From UBA5336 sp964506685 (GTDB lineage: Bacteria; Pseudomonadota; Alphaproteobacteria; Caulobacterales; Hyphomonadaceae), in assembly GCA_964506685.1 (NCBI GenBank), contig CAZDMQ010000010.1, positions 1 through 64,000 of the forward strand: a DNA stretch of 64,000 nucleotides, read 5' to 3'. A program made the translations under genes and the position numbers. Below the pieces are notes generated by a model that did no database searches, was not told the origin of the DNA, and saw nothing but the letters and a program-made list of their open reading frames with translations. Positions 51,799-62,605 of the stretch are shown in pieces (within the stretch, counting starts at the first letter, position 1; the number at the start of each line of letters is the position of its first letter).

Positions 51799-53004
51799 AT
51801 GATCGCGCCGACACGCCAGCAGCTCGACCGGCTGACCGATTTCCGCCTGCACGACGTGCATGTCGCAGCCCTGACCGAGGGGCAGGACCTGTTCGAGCAG
51901 TTCGGTGTGACGACCCCGCTGCGCATGGCCCACTTCCTCGCCCAGGCCTGCGCAGAGACGCTTGGCCTGTCGGCCCTGCGCGAGAACCTCGCCTATGCCT
52001 CGCCGCAGCGGATCCGGGAAGTGTTCGGCACCGAGCGCTTTCCGACGGTGGAAAGTGCCGAGCCCTTCGTCCAGCGGCCGCAGGCCCTGGCTGACAAGGT
52101 TTATGGCGACCGGCTTGGCAATGTCGCCGAGGGCGATGGCTGGCGCTATCGCGGCGGCGGGCTGATCCAGCTCACCGGCCGGGCCAATTACCGCCTGCAC
52201 GGGGATATCTCCGGGCTCGACCTCGAAGGCCAGCCGGAGCTCATTGAACAGCCCGACGCCTCCCTCCGCGCTGCCCTCAGCTACTGGAAAAGTCTCGATA
52301 TCAACGCCTGGTCCGACCGCGACGATGCCCTGGCGGTCTCGCGCGCCGTCAATCGCGGCGACCCGCGCTCCCCGGGCGAGCCGAACGGGCTGAATGACAG
52401 GCTGGAATATCTCCGGCGGGCCAGGGGCGTGCTCGGCGTGCCCGACGGGCCGGCGCCGGGCGACGAGCTGACGATCGGCGATACCGGCGAGGCTGTCCGC
52501 CGGCTGCAGGAGGATCTCGCGCACCTGTCCTACCTGCTCGGCGCGGTGGACGGGGATTTCGGCCTGCAGACCCACCGGGCGGTGAAACTGTTCGAGCAGG
52601 AGCATGGCCTCGCAATCGACGGGGTGTTCACCGCAACCGACCGGGGCGTGCTCGACCGGGTGCGCAACCAGCCGGCACGGGCCGCCGAAGACCGCGAACG
52701 GGCCCTGAGCGAACAACCCGATACGCCGGCTGCGGCCGGTTCGCCTGCCTCGCCTGTGTCTGCCTCGCCTGTGCCTGCCTCGCCTGTGCCTGCCTCGCCT
52801 GTGCCTGGCCCCCCGGAGCCGGCCGTCCGGGATACCGCGCCAACAGGGGATCGCGGCACGCCCGCGACCTCCCCGCAACCGTCCGCTCCAGCAGGTGATG
52901 AAACACCGACCCCCGGCATTTTCGACGCGCCGACCACCCAACGCACCGACGCGGCCGGCGGTCTGTTCGGCTGGTTGCGGGGCTTGTTCGGCGGGCCGCG
53001 CTGA
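51799..53004 (+). CDS. GH19-like lysozyme/chitinase with peptidoglycan-binding domain
   Basis: The 401-aa protein has a GH19-type catalytic domain over residues 1-210: RMAHFLAQACAETLGLSAL holds the catalytic Glu, followed by YRGGGLIQLTGRANYR, typical of GH19. A peptidoglycan-binding domain (VRRLQEDLAHLSYLLGAVDG; DFGLQTHRAVKLFEQEHGLA) follows near 235-295. The last 90 residues are Pro/Ser/Ala-rich and end with GLFGWLRGLFGGPR. No signal peptide is visible, so it resembles endolysin-type enzymes. No other phage gene is nearby. A 15-bp minisatellite lies in the linker. Confidence 0.85.
   Translation: MIAPTRQQLDRLTDFRLHDVHVAALTEGQDLFEQFGVTTPLRMAHFLAQACAETLGLSALRENLAYASPQRIREVFGTERFPTVESAEPFVQRPQALADKVYGDRLGNVAEGDGWRYRGGGLIQLTGRANYRLHGDISGLDLEGQPELIEQPDASLRAALSYWKSLDINAWSDRDDALAVSRAVNRGDPRSPGEPNGLNDRLEYLRRARGVLGVPDGPAPGDELTIGDTGEAVRRLQEDLAHLSYLLGAVDGDFGLQTHRAVKLFEQEHGLAIDGVFTATDRGVLDRVRNQPARAAEDRERALSEQPDTPAAAGSPASPVSASPVPASPVPASPVPGPPEPAVRDTAPTGDRGTPATSPQPSAPAGDETPTPGIFDAPTTQRTDAAGGLFGWLRGLFGGPR
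52746..52805 (+). repeat. 15-bp minisatellite, four copies
   Basis: Four tandem units of TGCCTCGCCTGTGCC (the first with T for C near its end) code for the linker ASPVP repeats of the GH19-like enzyme. Near-identity suggests recent slippage and possible length variation among strains. Confidence 0.9.
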
Positions 53005-53032
53005 TCCCGACCTGGCCTGCGCTGCCTGCGCC

Positions 53033-53392
53033 CTATTCGGCCGCAGCCGGGACGATGGTCACGCTCTCGCCGCAGCCACAGGCATCGGTCTGGTTTGGGT
53101 TCCTGAACACGAACTTCTCGTGCAGCAGCGTGGTTTCGAAATCGATCACCGAGCCCAGCAGGAACAGGACGGCCCTGGCGTCGACAACGATCTTCACGCC
53201 CTTGTCCTCGACAAGTTCGTCGAGCGGGTCCGGCGCGTCGACATAGTCCATGACATATTCCATGCCCGCGCAACCGCCATTGGTCACCCCAACACGCAGG
53301 AAACCAGCGCCCTTGTCGGCGATGATGGCGCGGACCTGTTCGGCGGCAGCCTCAGTCAGGGATACGATCTTGGGGCGAGGTCGTCTTGCCAT
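53033..53392 (-). CDS. sufA: Iron-sulfur cluster assembly A-type carrier (SufA/ErpA-like)
   Basis: The 119-aa A-type scaffold has the three conserved Cys (GGCAGMEY and CGCGE near the C-terminus) that bind the Fe-S cluster delivered by SufBCD. ATG 53392 gives the product MARRPRPKIV, comparable with family starts. It is the last gene of the suf operon, 35 nt after the sufT-like gene. Whether it is SufA or ErpA cannot be settled, but context favours SufA. Confidence 0.92.
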   Translation of the reverse strand: MARRPRPKIVSLTEAAAEQVRAIIADKGAGFLRVGVTNGGCAGMEYVMDYVDAPDPLDELVEDKGVKIVVDARAVLFLLGSVIDFETTLLHEKFVFRNPNQTDACGCGESVTIVPAAAE

Positions 53393-53427
53393 GAGTTCGA
53401 TATGGCGATGGATCGCCATCCTTTCAA

Positions 53428-53829
53428 TCAGAGCATGTTCAGGGACAGGCGCGCCTCGTCTGACATCCGCGAGGGATCCCAGGGCGGATCGAAGGTGAGA
53501 CGCACCTCGACGGCCTCGACGCCATCCACGCCTCGGGCGGCGGTCTCGACCCAGCCAGGCATGTCACCGGCGACCGGGCAGCCCGGTGCGGTCAGCGTCA
53601 TGTCGACATCGACCTTGCGCGTCGCCTCGTCGATGTCGACCTTGTAGATCAGGCCGAGCTCGTAGATGTTGACCGGGATTTCGGGGTCGTACACGCTCTT
53701 GAACGCGGCGATCAGGTCGTCGGTGATCCGGTTCAGCTCGTCCTGCGGGATGCCGGCCGCGTCCGGCGCTGGCGCAGGCGTTGCCGCTGCCACGTCAATG
53801 GTGTCGCGCGGGGTCATGTCATCGGCCAT
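53428..53829 (-). CDS. sufT: SUF-associated DUF59/MIP18 protein (SufT-like)
   Basis: The 133-aa protein has an Ala/Pro-rich N-terminus and a DUF59 domain with the YDPEIPVNIYELGLIYKV motif and the conserved Cys in LTAPGCPVAGDM. SufT-type proteins help maturation of Fe-S proteins under high demand. It lies between sufS and sufA in the same direction, with AGGAGTG-type signal ahead of the ATG. Confidence 0.92.
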   Translation of the reverse strand: MADDMTPRDTIDVAAATPAPAPDAAGIPQDELNRITDDLIAAFKSVYDPEIPVNIYELGLIYKVDIDEATRKVDVDMTLTAPGCPVAGDMPGWVETAARGVDGVEAVEVRLTFDPPWDPSRMSDEARLSLNML

Positions 53830-53886
53830 CGCTCAACACTCCTCATGTCCGTCGTCTCTGTTGTCATCACGACCTGTCTAGCACAG

Positions 53887-55200
53887 TTACACCAGCATGC
53901 CACGGGCCCGCGCGAGTGCATCGGCAAAGGCATCCACGTCGCCGGACGTGTTGTAGATGCCGAAGCTCGCCCGCGCCGTGGCGCTGACACCGAGATGGGT
54001 CATCAGCGGCTGTGCGCAATGGTGGCCGGCGCGGATGGCCACGCCATAACGGTCGAGGATCTGGGCGAGATCGTGGGGATGGGCGCCCTCGAGGCTGAAG
54101 GACAGCACCGCGCCCTTGCCCGGCGCCTCGCCATGCACACGCACGCCATTGATGCCGCGCAGCGCTTCCCGGGCCCGGTCGTAAAGCGCGTGTTCATGGG
54201 CCAGCACGGCTTCGGTATCGAACTGCCGCACCCAGTCGATCGCCGCGCCAAGCCCGATCGCCTCGATGATCGGCGGCGTACCGGCCTCGAACCGGTGCGG
54301 CGGATCATTATAGGTGACCCGGCCGGTCTCGACGATCTCGATCATCTCCCCGCCGCCCTGGTAGGGCCGCATGGCCGCAAGACGGTCGCTACGGCCGTAA
54401 AGCACGCCGATCCCGGTCGGCCCGTAGAGCTTGTGGCCCGAAAAGACGTAGTAATCGCACCCCATGGCCTGGACATCGACCGGCAGGTGCACCGCTGCCT
54501 GGCAACCATCGAGCAGAACCTCGGCGCCCGCGTCATGGGCCAGCCGGACGATCTCCGCCGCATCGGTCACCGTACCCAGCACGTTGGACATGTGGGTGAG
54601 GGTGACCATGCGGGTCCGCGGACCGATCGCCTCGGCCAGTGCCGCCATGTCGAGCGCGCCGTCCCCGGTGAGCGGCACCCATTTCAGCACCGTGCCATGG
54701 CGCTCGCGCAGGAAGTGCCAGGGCACGATGTTGGAGTGATGCTCCATGATGGAGAGCACGATCTCGTCGCCGGGCGCAATCCTGTCGGCAAGGCCCGATG
54801 CGACGAGGTTGATCGCCTCGGTCGCGCCCTTGGTGAAGACGATCTCATCGACCGAGGCCGCATTCAGGAAGCTGCGGACCTTCCCGCGCGCGCCCTCGAA
54901 GGCTTCGGTCGTCTCGTTTGCCAGGGTGTGCAGCCCGCGATGCACATTCGCATAGGCCGTGCGCATCTGGTTCGCCATCGCAGAGATCACCGCTTCGGGC
55001 TTCTGCGCGCTGGCGGCGTTGTCGAGATAGACCAGTGGCTTGCCGTGGACCTGCCGGGACAGGATGGGAAACGCTTGGCGGATCGCGTCCGGATCGAGAA
55101 CGTGCTGGCAGGTCATCGGGGGCATGTTGTCCGGTTGCGACGGATGCGGGGCCGTGTGGGTGTCGTCTCGGGAGCGGGGACGGGCATTGGGAGTCTCCAT
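53887..55200 (-). CDS. sufS: Cysteine desulfurase, SufS type
   Basis: The 437-aa PLP enzyme takes sulfur from cysteine for Fe-S assembly. The PLP Lys lies in FSGHKLYGPTGIGVL and the active-site Cys in RAGHHCAQPLM; the start region YLDNAASAQKPEAV is group-II SufS-like. Its ATG overlaps the sufD stop by one base (TGATG), so METPN is the start; the longer frame lies within sufD. The N-terminal 30 residues before the fold are a polar extension. Confidence 0.94.
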   Translation of the reverse strand: METPNARPRSRDDTHTAPHPSQPDNMPPMTCQHVLDPDAIRQAFPILSRQVHGKPLVYLDNAASAQKPEAVISAMANQMRTAYANVHRGLHTLANETTEAFEGARGKVRSFLNAASVDEIVFTKGATEAINLVASGLADRIAPGDEIVLSIMEHHSNIVPWHFLRERHGTVLKWVPLTGDGALDMAALAEAIGPRTRMVTLTHMSNVLGTVTDAAEIVRLAHDAGAEVLLDGCQAAVHLPVDVQAMGCDYYVFSGHKLYGPTGIGVLYGRSDRLAAMRPYQGGGEMIEIVETGRVTYNDPPHRFEAGTPPIIEAIGLGAAIDWVRQFDTEAVLAHEHALYDRAREALRGINGVRVHGEAPGKGAVLSFSLEGAHPHDLAQILDRYGVAIRAGHHCAQPLMTHLGVSATARASFGIYNTSGDVDAFADALARARGMLV

Positions 55201-56447
55201 CAGGCACTGTCCTCCAGACTGGTGCGAACAATCTCCCGGAGGAGGTCGCGCAGAAGCTCCGGCGCCGCTTGCAGCCCCTCGGCAATGAAGGCCTCGGTGA
55301 GCAGGGCGCGAGCCAGCCGCTCGGGCATGCCGCGCTGTCGCAGGTAGAAGACCTGTTCGGCATCCAGCGCGCCGCAGGTATTGCCATGCGCGCATTCGAC
55401 ATCGTCGGCGTAGATTTCCAGCTCGGGCTTGGCGAAGACCTCGGCCCCGTCCTCCATCAGCAGGGCATGATGGGCCATTTCCGCGTCGGTGTGCTGGCCG
55501 ACCGTTGCCGGGACATGGAACTTGCCCTGGAACACCCCGCGTCCGCCCCGCATGGCCGCCCCCTTGGTGAGCTGGCGCGTGCGGCCGCCCTCGGCACCAT
55601 GCCGGACATGGGTCGTGAGATCGACATGCTGGCCCGGCCCGGCGATATAGCTCGCATTGAGCGTCGCCTGCGCGCCCGGTCCGGCATGGACTAGGCGGGT
55701 CTCGAGCCGGGAGACCCGTGCGCCGAAGGCCATGACGGTCTGATTGAATCCGGCGCCTGCGGAGAGGCTCACATCCGCTGTGACGGCCTGCGCCTCACTG
55801 GCGGCCCCCCGCTGGTAGACGGTGCGCTGCACCCGTCCGTCCTCCTGGACGGCGAGATCGAGCAGCAGCGAGGAGAACCCCGCCCCTCCGAGATGGCTCT
55901 CGACAATCTCGATCGAGGCGCCCGGCCGGACGAGGATCGTCACGCGGGCCAGGCTCGCCTCGGCATTGCCCGAGCGGCAGACAAGGTGCAGCGGCCGGTC
56001 AACCGGCCCCGTCACCTCGACCAGCAGGGACGACAGGCCCGCCTTCTGCGCCGAGAGCGCCGCGGTAAGGGCGCCGAGCGGCAACGCTTCCGCCCCGCCC
56101 AGAGCCTGTGCGTCGGTCTTGCCGAACACGCGCAGCCCGTCAGGGCAGTTATCGGGCCAGTCATCGGGTTGGGTTATCGTACCGTTCCGGATCGTGAACC
56201 AGCAGGCGTCGATCCGGTCAAAGGGATCTTCAAAGCCCTCCGTGCCAGGGCTCTCCAGCGTTGGCAGGCCGGCCCGGAAATCGGTCCACTTCCAGGCTTC
56301 CAGCCGGCGATGCGGCAGTCCCGTCTGCACGAACGCCTCGAAGTTGCGCGCCCGGCGAGGATCTTCAGGCAGCATGGCGTAGCGGGCGATGAACTCAAGT
56401 TCGGCCGGTGTCGGGTCCTTGATCCGGTCTCGGAACGGCAGCGCCAT
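55200..56447 (-). CDS. sufD: Fe-S cluster assembly protein SufD
   Basis: The 415-aa beta-helix protein pairs with SufB and SufC in the scaffold. C-terminal motifs (EIYADDVECAHGNTCGALD and FYLRQRGMPERLARALLTE) are typical, and contain the conserved His/Cys region. The ATG at 56447 overlaps the sufC stop (TGATG); a GTG one codon earlier is possible but less likely. The chain is somewhat shorter than E. coli SufD (423 aa). Confidence 0.94.
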   Translation of the reverse strand: MALPFRDRIKDPTPAELEFIARYAMLPEDPRRARNFEAFVQTGLPHRRLEAWKWTDFRAGLPTLESPGTEGFEDPFDRIDACWFTIRNGTITQPDDWPDNCPDGLRVFGKTDAQALGGAEALPLGALTAALSAQKAGLSSLLVEVTGPVDRPLHLVCRSGNAEASLARVTILVRPGASIEIVESHLGGAGFSSLLLDLAVQEDGRVQRTVYQRGAASEAQAVTADVSLSAGAGFNQTVMAFGARVSRLETRLVHAGPGAQATLNASYIAGPGQHVDLTTHVRHGAEGGRTRQLTKGAAMRGGRGVFQGKFHVPATVGQHTDAEMAHHALLMEDGAEVFAKPELEIYADDVECAHGNTCGALDAEQVFYLRQRGMPERLARALLTEAFIAEGLQAAPELLRDLLREIVRTSLEDSA

Positions 56448-57208
56448 CACGCTGCCTCGCCGAGCACGCCGTCATAGCCTTCCTTCTCCAGCCTGAGCGC
56501 CAGTTCGGGGCCAGCGGACGCGATGATCCGACCCTTTGCAAGCACGTGCACCCGGTCAGGCCGGATATGGTCAAGCAGGCGCTGATAGTGCGTGATGACC
56601 AGCATGCCGCGGTCGGGACTGCGCAGGGCGTTGACGCCATCTGCGACGGTCCGCAGGGCATCGATGTCGAGCCCGCTGTCGGTCTCGTCGAGGATCGCAA
56701 AGCGCGGCTCAAGCATCATCATCTGGAAGATTTCCAGCCGCTTCTTCTCGCCGCCGGAGAACCCGACATTGACCGGGCGCTTGAGCATGTCCGGGGTCAG
56801 GTTGAGCCTTTCGCCTACCTCGCGGGCCTTCCTGATGAAATCGGGTGCCGACACCTCGGCCTCGCCACGGGTCTTGCGCTGGGCATTCATCGCCGTGCGC
56901 ACGAAGGTCATGACTGGCACGCCGGGAATTTCGACCGGATACTGGAAGGACAGGAACAGCCCCTTCGCCGCGCGGGCTTCCGGGGTCATGGCGAGGAGAT
57001 CCTCGCCGTCCAGCCTGGCCTCTCCGCCGGTCACCTCATACCCGTCCCGGCCCGTCAGGACGTAGGACAGCGTCGACTTGCCAGCCCCATTGGGACCCAT
57101 TACGGCATGGACCTCGCCCGCGGGAACGGAGAGGCTCAGGCCCTTCAGGATCGGCTCGGCGCTCTCGCCTTCACCGACCGCTGCACTCAGATCATCAATT
57201 TCCAGCAT
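56447..57208 (-). CDS. sufC: SUF ATPase SufC
   Basis: The 253-aa ABC-type ATPase powers the SufBCD scaffold. Walker A is GPNGAGKST, the Q-loop LSFQYPVEIPG, signature FSGGEKKRLEI, and Walker B with D-loop ILDETDSGLDID. The start at 57208 has GGAGAG directly ahead; four codons upstream lies an alternative. It follows the 81-aa gene and overlaps sufD. Confidence 0.96.
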   Translation of the reverse strand: MLEIDDLSAAVGEGESAEPILKGLSLSVPAGEVHAVMGPNGAGKSTLSYVLTGRDGYEVTGGEARLDGEDLLAMTPEARAAKGLFLSFQYPVEIPGVPVMTFVRTAMNAQRKTRGEAEVSAPDFIRKAREVGERLNLTPDMLKRPVNVGFSGGEKKRLEIFQMMMLEPRFAILDETDSGLDIDALRTVADGVNALRSPDRGMLVITHYQRLLDHIRPDRVHVLAKGRIIASAGPELALRLEKEGYDGVLGEAA

Positions 57209-57277
57209 CACTCTCCGCATATGGCGTGTCGCGGACCGAAAGCAAAGGGGCGCTGGCGGGTTTGCAGAGACCCGGCC

Positions 57278-57523
57278 TCACTCGTCGCTGACATCCTCGA
57301 AACCGAGGGTCGGCACTTCGGCGGCCATGTCGGAAAAAGTACGGCCAATCGTATCCTGATGATCGGGAAAGGCACGAACCAGATCGTAGCAGAAATCGCG
57401 GATCGCCGCGCGCACGATCGCCTCGCGAAAGACCGTATCGTCTGACATGTCGTCCAGTTCGATGGTGACATAGCGCATCAGCATGCCCACGCGCCCGTCG
57501 ACCCGTCTGTCATGATCGTTCAC
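57278..57523 (-). CDS. Hypothetical 81-aa acidic protein inside the suf operon
   Basis: A GTG at 57523, with AGGGAG seven nt upstream, opens an 81-codon frame. The product is soluble and acidic (ELDDMSDDTVFREAIV; RDFCYDLVRAFPDHQDTIGR; PTLGFEDVSDE), with one Cys and no membrane helix. It lies on the coding strand between sufB and sufC, 69 nt before sufC, and no other credible gene covers the segment. I recognise no family. A role in Fe-S assembly or its control is suggested only by position. Confidence 0.55.
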   Translation of the reverse strand: MNDHDRRVDGRVGMLMRYVTIELDDMSDDTVFREAIVRAAIRDFCYDLVRAFPDHQDTIGRTFSDMAAEVPTLGFEDVSDE

Positions 57524-57828
57524 GGGCGAACTCCCTGCAAAACCAGCCCGGCGCGCCACCGGGCGGGGCACGAAAACCACAGCCGTCGGATGTAGCATCA
57601 TTTGCGCACTCTGGATAACGGAAAAGAAGAAGCCGCAACCCACTATGATCGCAACTGATTTCTCCCCACGCGGCAGTCAGAGCCTTTTCGCCTCACGTGG
57701 CGCCGGCCGATGCTAGGTGAAACCGGTGCCGGCGAGGTCGAGGGCGGCTTCAGACCAGATTGCACCACCTGGCCGCCTGGATACGCCATCAGGGTCGGCG
57801 TCGCGCGCTCTGCGCAAACGGCACCGCC
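57524..57828. other. 305-bp gap inside the suf operon
   Basis: An unusually large gap separates sufB from the 81-aa gene. Frames here are short and lack ribosome binding sites. The part 57590-57680 is relatively AT-rich and could hold an internal promoter. Confidence 0.4.
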
Positions 57829-59397
<1,569 letters not shown>

Positions 59398-59426
59398 GCA
59401 CTCTCTCGCTCAACCTGTCGGCCCCG

Positions 59427-60569
59427 TCAGACGCCCTGTTTCAGCACGGTCCGGCGCGCGGCAGCGAGCCAGGCGTCTGACACGGCCTCGACGTCCCGAG
59501 GCTCGGTTCTCCACCCAAAGCTGGTGCGGATTGCACATTCTGCAAGCCCGTCGGGCACGCCCATGGCCGAAAGCACGACCGAGCGCCGCACCTTTCCCGA
59601 TGAACAGGCCGATCCGGACGACACCGCGATCCCGGCAAGGTCCATCGCCATGACCTGGGTCTCCGACCGGAACCCCGAAATCGCAAAGCAGCTCGTCCCG
59701 GCCAGGCGGGGCGCACCCTCGCCCATGACCACGATGCCGGCTTCGGACTTGAGACGCGCCTCCATTGCATCGCGCAGCGGCGCCAGCGCGGCATGGGCTG
59801 CAAGCCCGGACACGGCCGCACTGGCCGCTGCGCCGAACCCGGCAATGCCGGCGACATTTTCGGTCCCCGATCGAAGGCTGCGTTCCTGCCCGCCGCCGCG
59901 CTGGACCGGTTTCAGCGGCGCACCTGGCCGGTGCCAGAGAGCCCCTGTGCCCTGCGGCCCGCCCGCCTTGTGGGCCGAAAGGGCGAGATAATCGGCGCCG
60001 AGCAGGGCGACACGCACCGCAACCTTGCCAAGCGCCTGGACGCCGTCGCAATGGACCAGCCCGCCAGCCGCGCGGACAAGCCCGGCCGCCTCGGCGACGG
60101 GCTGGATCACGCCAGTCTCGTTATTGGCCAGCATCAGCGCCAGGATCGGGGTGCCGTCGCGGTCATGGTCCCAGGTCCGGAGCCGGGTTTCGAGGTGGTC
60201 GAGATCGATCCGGCCGTCCGCGCCGGCGTAAACGGTCTCGACCGCGGCCCCGGCCGTGCCGGCATTCTGCACGACCGCCTCGTGCTCGGTGGCCGACACC
60301 AGCAGCGTGGCGGCGCCATCGAGCGCGGCAACAGCGCCGTGCAAGGCCAGCTGGTTGGCTTCGGTGCCGCCACTGGTAAAAACAATGTCCTGGGCGCGCG
60401 CGCCAATGGCCCCGCCGATCGCCTCGCGCGCGGTTTCGACGATGCGGCGCGCCTGCCGTCCCGGGCCATGCACCGAAGAGGGATTGGCCCCGGTCTCGAG
60501 GGCTTCGAGCATGGCCTCGCGCGCCTCAGGCCGGAGCGGCGCAGTGGCATTGTAGTCGGCATAGATCAT
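59427..60569 (-). CDS. Cysteine desulfurase, NifS/IscS class
   Basis: The 380-aa PLP enzyme starts IYADYNATAPLRPEAREAM, has the PLP-binding Lys in LSAHKAGGPQGTGALW and a Cys in SSGSACSSGKVRRS. This is the NifS/IscS-like class, distinct from the SufS in the same operon. It is the first gene of the SUF cluster. In many alphaproteobacteria an Rrf2/IscR-type regulator precedes it; here the upstream neighbour is a divergent hydrolase and no such regulator is present. Confidence 0.92.
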   Translation of the reverse strand: MIYADYNATAPLRPEAREAMLEALETGANPSSVHGPGRQARRIVETAREAIGGAIGARAQDIVFTSGGTEANQLALHGAVAALDGAATLLVSATEHEAVVQNAGTAGAAVETVYAGADGRIDLDHLETRLRTWDHDRDGTPILALMLANNETGVIQPVAEAAGLVRAAGGLVHCDGVQALGKVAVRVALLGADYLALSAHKAGGPQGTGALWHRPGAPLKPVQRGGGQERSLRSGTENVAGIAGFGAAASAAVSGLAAHAALAPLRDAMEARLKSEAGIVVMGEGAPRLAGTSCFAISGFRSETQVMAMDLAGIAVSSGSACSSGKVRRSVVLSAMGVPDGLAECAIRTSFGWRTEPRDVEAVSDAWLAAARRTVLKQGV

Positions 60570-60869
60570 GCCCCGTACCTAGTCGGTTTCCGGCCCGGTT
60601 GAAAGCGGTCCGCGTGCGCAGCAGGAGGTCCGGCGACCCCGGCATTGCATCGCAGGAAGCTGACCACCGGAACGGAGGCGACGGGGTGACCGGCAGCTTG
60701 CCCGGGATAAGGACCGGCAAATCGCTCTGCCGGGGAAACATCCCTGCGCCATTCAGCGTTTGAGAGGAGCGGCCAGACTGGCGGGTTTGCTGGTTTTCCT
60801 TGCAATCGCGCCTCGAGATGGCCTATGCCGCCGGCTTGCCTTTTCTTGCAGACCGGAGCGCGGAGTGCC
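60570..60869. other. Divergent 300-bp region between suf operon and hydrolase
   Basis: The promoters of the suf operon and of the hydrolase must lie here. The minus strand has no ribosome binding site of note ahead of the desulfurase ATG. I cannot identify an IscR/RirA box with confidence, and I see no gene. Confidence 0.4.
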
Positions 60870-61550
60870 ATGTCCGAACTGATCATCCCGGGACCAGCCG
60901 GCCGGATCGAAGGCCGCTACACCGAGCCACCGGTCGAGGGCGCGCCCATCGCACTGATCCTGCACCCGCACCCCAAGGCCGGCGGGACAATGCAGGATCC
61001 GATCACCATCCGGCTCTACCAGATGTTCGAGGCGCGCGGCTTTGGGGTGTTGCGCTACAATTCGCGCGGCGTGGGCCGGACCCAGGGAATGTACGACCAT
61101 GGCGTCGGCGAGCTCGAGGATGCGGCCTTCGTGCTCGACCATCTCGAGAACCTCGCCGAGAGCCCGCGCTATGTCTGGTGCGCCGGCTACAGCTTCGGCG
61201 CCTGGATCACCCTGCAGCTGCTGATGCGCCGGCCGGAAATCGACGGCTTCTTCGCGATCTCGCCGCCGGCGAACCATTATGACCTGTCCTTTCTTGCCCC
61301 CTGCCCTGCCTCGGGCCTGATCGTGTCCGGCGATGCCGACGCGATTTCCAGTCCCGATGACGTCGAGCGGGCCCTGCAGAAAGTGCGCGTCCAAAAGGGC
61401 GAAGTCATCGACCGGGCCGTGATTGCGGGCGCCAATCACTTCTACCAGAACGCCCAGGCCGCGCTCATGGAGACGCTGGAGACCTATCTTGATCGCCGGC
61501 TTGAGGCGGCGGAACAGAAGCGCCGGGAGCAGACTGAACTGAAGGAGTGA
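60870..61550 (+). CDS. Alpha/beta hydrolase (serine hydrolase of the YqiA/BioH-like small group)
   Basis: The 226-aa protein has the alpha/beta fold with ALILHPHPKAGGTM oxyanion region, the nucleophile elbow GYSFGAW (Ser), a later Asp in VSGDADAISSPDD and a His in GANHFYQ. The HPHPKAGG segment is characteristic of the conserved hydrolase seen beside suf genes in alphaproteobacteria. Substrate unknown. ATG 60870 has CGGAG upstream. It is soluble with a basic C-terminus. Confidence 0.9.
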   Translation: MSELIIPGPAGRIEGRYTEPPVEGAPIALILHPHPKAGGTMQDPITIRLYQMFEARGFGVLRYNSRGVGRTQGMYDHGVGELEDAAFVLDHLENLAESPRYVWCAGYSFGAWITLQLLMRRPEIDGFFAISPPANHYDLSFLAPCPASGLIVSGDADAISSPDDVERALQKVRVQKGEVIDRAVIAGANHFYQNAQAALMETLETYLDRRLEAAEQKRREQTELKE

Positions 61551-61657
61551 CCGCATCCGCGCGCTGGCCTTGCCGTCCCCTCGCGCGCCTCGGTCTGGCA
61601 CCCGTTTTGCTCTGGCTCTTCTGACCGCGGGACGGTATCAGGCGTGAACGGGTCAGG

Positions 61658-62605
61658 ATGGAGAGTGCCATGACAGGGGCGAGTCCGGCAACGCCACCCA
61701 CTGGACAGTCCCGGCAAACCGGTCCCTTCGGAACGGAACGGCGGGATGCCGCGCGGCTGGCAGAGACCATCACCTTCCTGGTGATCGGGGCACAGAAGGC
61801 CGGCACGACCTGGATCTGCGACGTGCTGCGCCGTCATCCGGACGTGTTCATACCCGACTGGAAGGAACTGCACTTCTTCGAGCAGGAACCGAACTTCGAG
61901 AAGGGAGCTGACTGGTATCTCGACTTCTTCGAGGGCAGCGAAACCGCGCTGGCCCGGGGCGAGGGAACGCCGAACTACTTCTACAATGTCTGCACACCGC
62001 AGGAGCATCGCGACTGGATCTGCCGCGAGGTGCCCGCGAGGATCCATGCCCACCTGCCCGATGTCCGCCTGATCCTCAGCCTGCGCGATCCGGTGCAGCG
62101 GGCCGTCTCGGCATACAACCACTTCGTCCTGCGCGGGAACCTCTCACCGCAGACCCCGCTCCGGGACTGCTGGGACGAGCGCGGCATCCGCAGCGCAGGA
62201 CGCTATGACCTGCAGCTGGCGAAGTGGCTCGAACACTATGATCTCAGCCAGTTCGAGGTCGTGATCTATGAAGAGGACATCAGGCCGGACGCAGCCAAGC
62301 TCGACACCATCAACCGGCTGTTCAGGGCGATCGGCGTGCCGGCCATGACCGAGGTCCCCGGCCTGTTCGACCGCAGCAACAGCCGGCTTGATGCGGCCCT
62401 GGGCCATCTCAATCAGGTCGCCTTCCTGCGCGAGAACCGGTACGGCCAGAAGATCCGGGACCGGATCAACAATGCGCTTCCGGCCGCGGTACAGAACCGC
62501 CTCAGGGTGAAGATCGACCCCGCGGATATCGATGCGCTGGCCGAGGAATTCGAGCCTCACACCCGCGCGCTGGAAGCCATGCTCGGACGCAAGCTGCCAT
62601 GGTGA
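61658..62605 (+). CDS. Sulfotransferase (PAPS-dependent), copy 1
   Basis: The 315-aa protein has the 5'-phosphosulfate-binding motif IGAQKAGTTWICD and the 3'-phosphate motif RDPVQRAVSAYNHF of sulfotransferases. It transfers sulfate from PAPS to a hydroxyl or amine, probably of a polysaccharide or lipid. There is no signal peptide. It is 47-50 percent similar by eye to the next gene across its whole length, and the two genes overlap by 7 nt, so they arose by tandem duplication. Confidence 0.9.
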   Translation: MESAMTGASPATPPTGQSRQTGPFGTERRDAARLAETITFLVIGAQKAGTTWICDVLRRHPDVFIPDWKELHFFEQEPNFEKGADWYLDFFEGSETALARGEGTPNYFYNVCTPQEHRDWICREVPARIHAHLPDVRLILSLRDPVQRAVSAYNHFVLRGNLSPQTPLRDCWDERGIRSAGRYDLQLAKWLEHYDLSQFEVVIYEEDIRPDAAKLDTINRLFRAIGVPAMTEVPGLFDRSNSRLDAALGHLNQVAFLRENRYGQKIRDRINNALPAAVQNRLRVKIDPADIDALAEEFEPHTRALEAMLGRKLPW

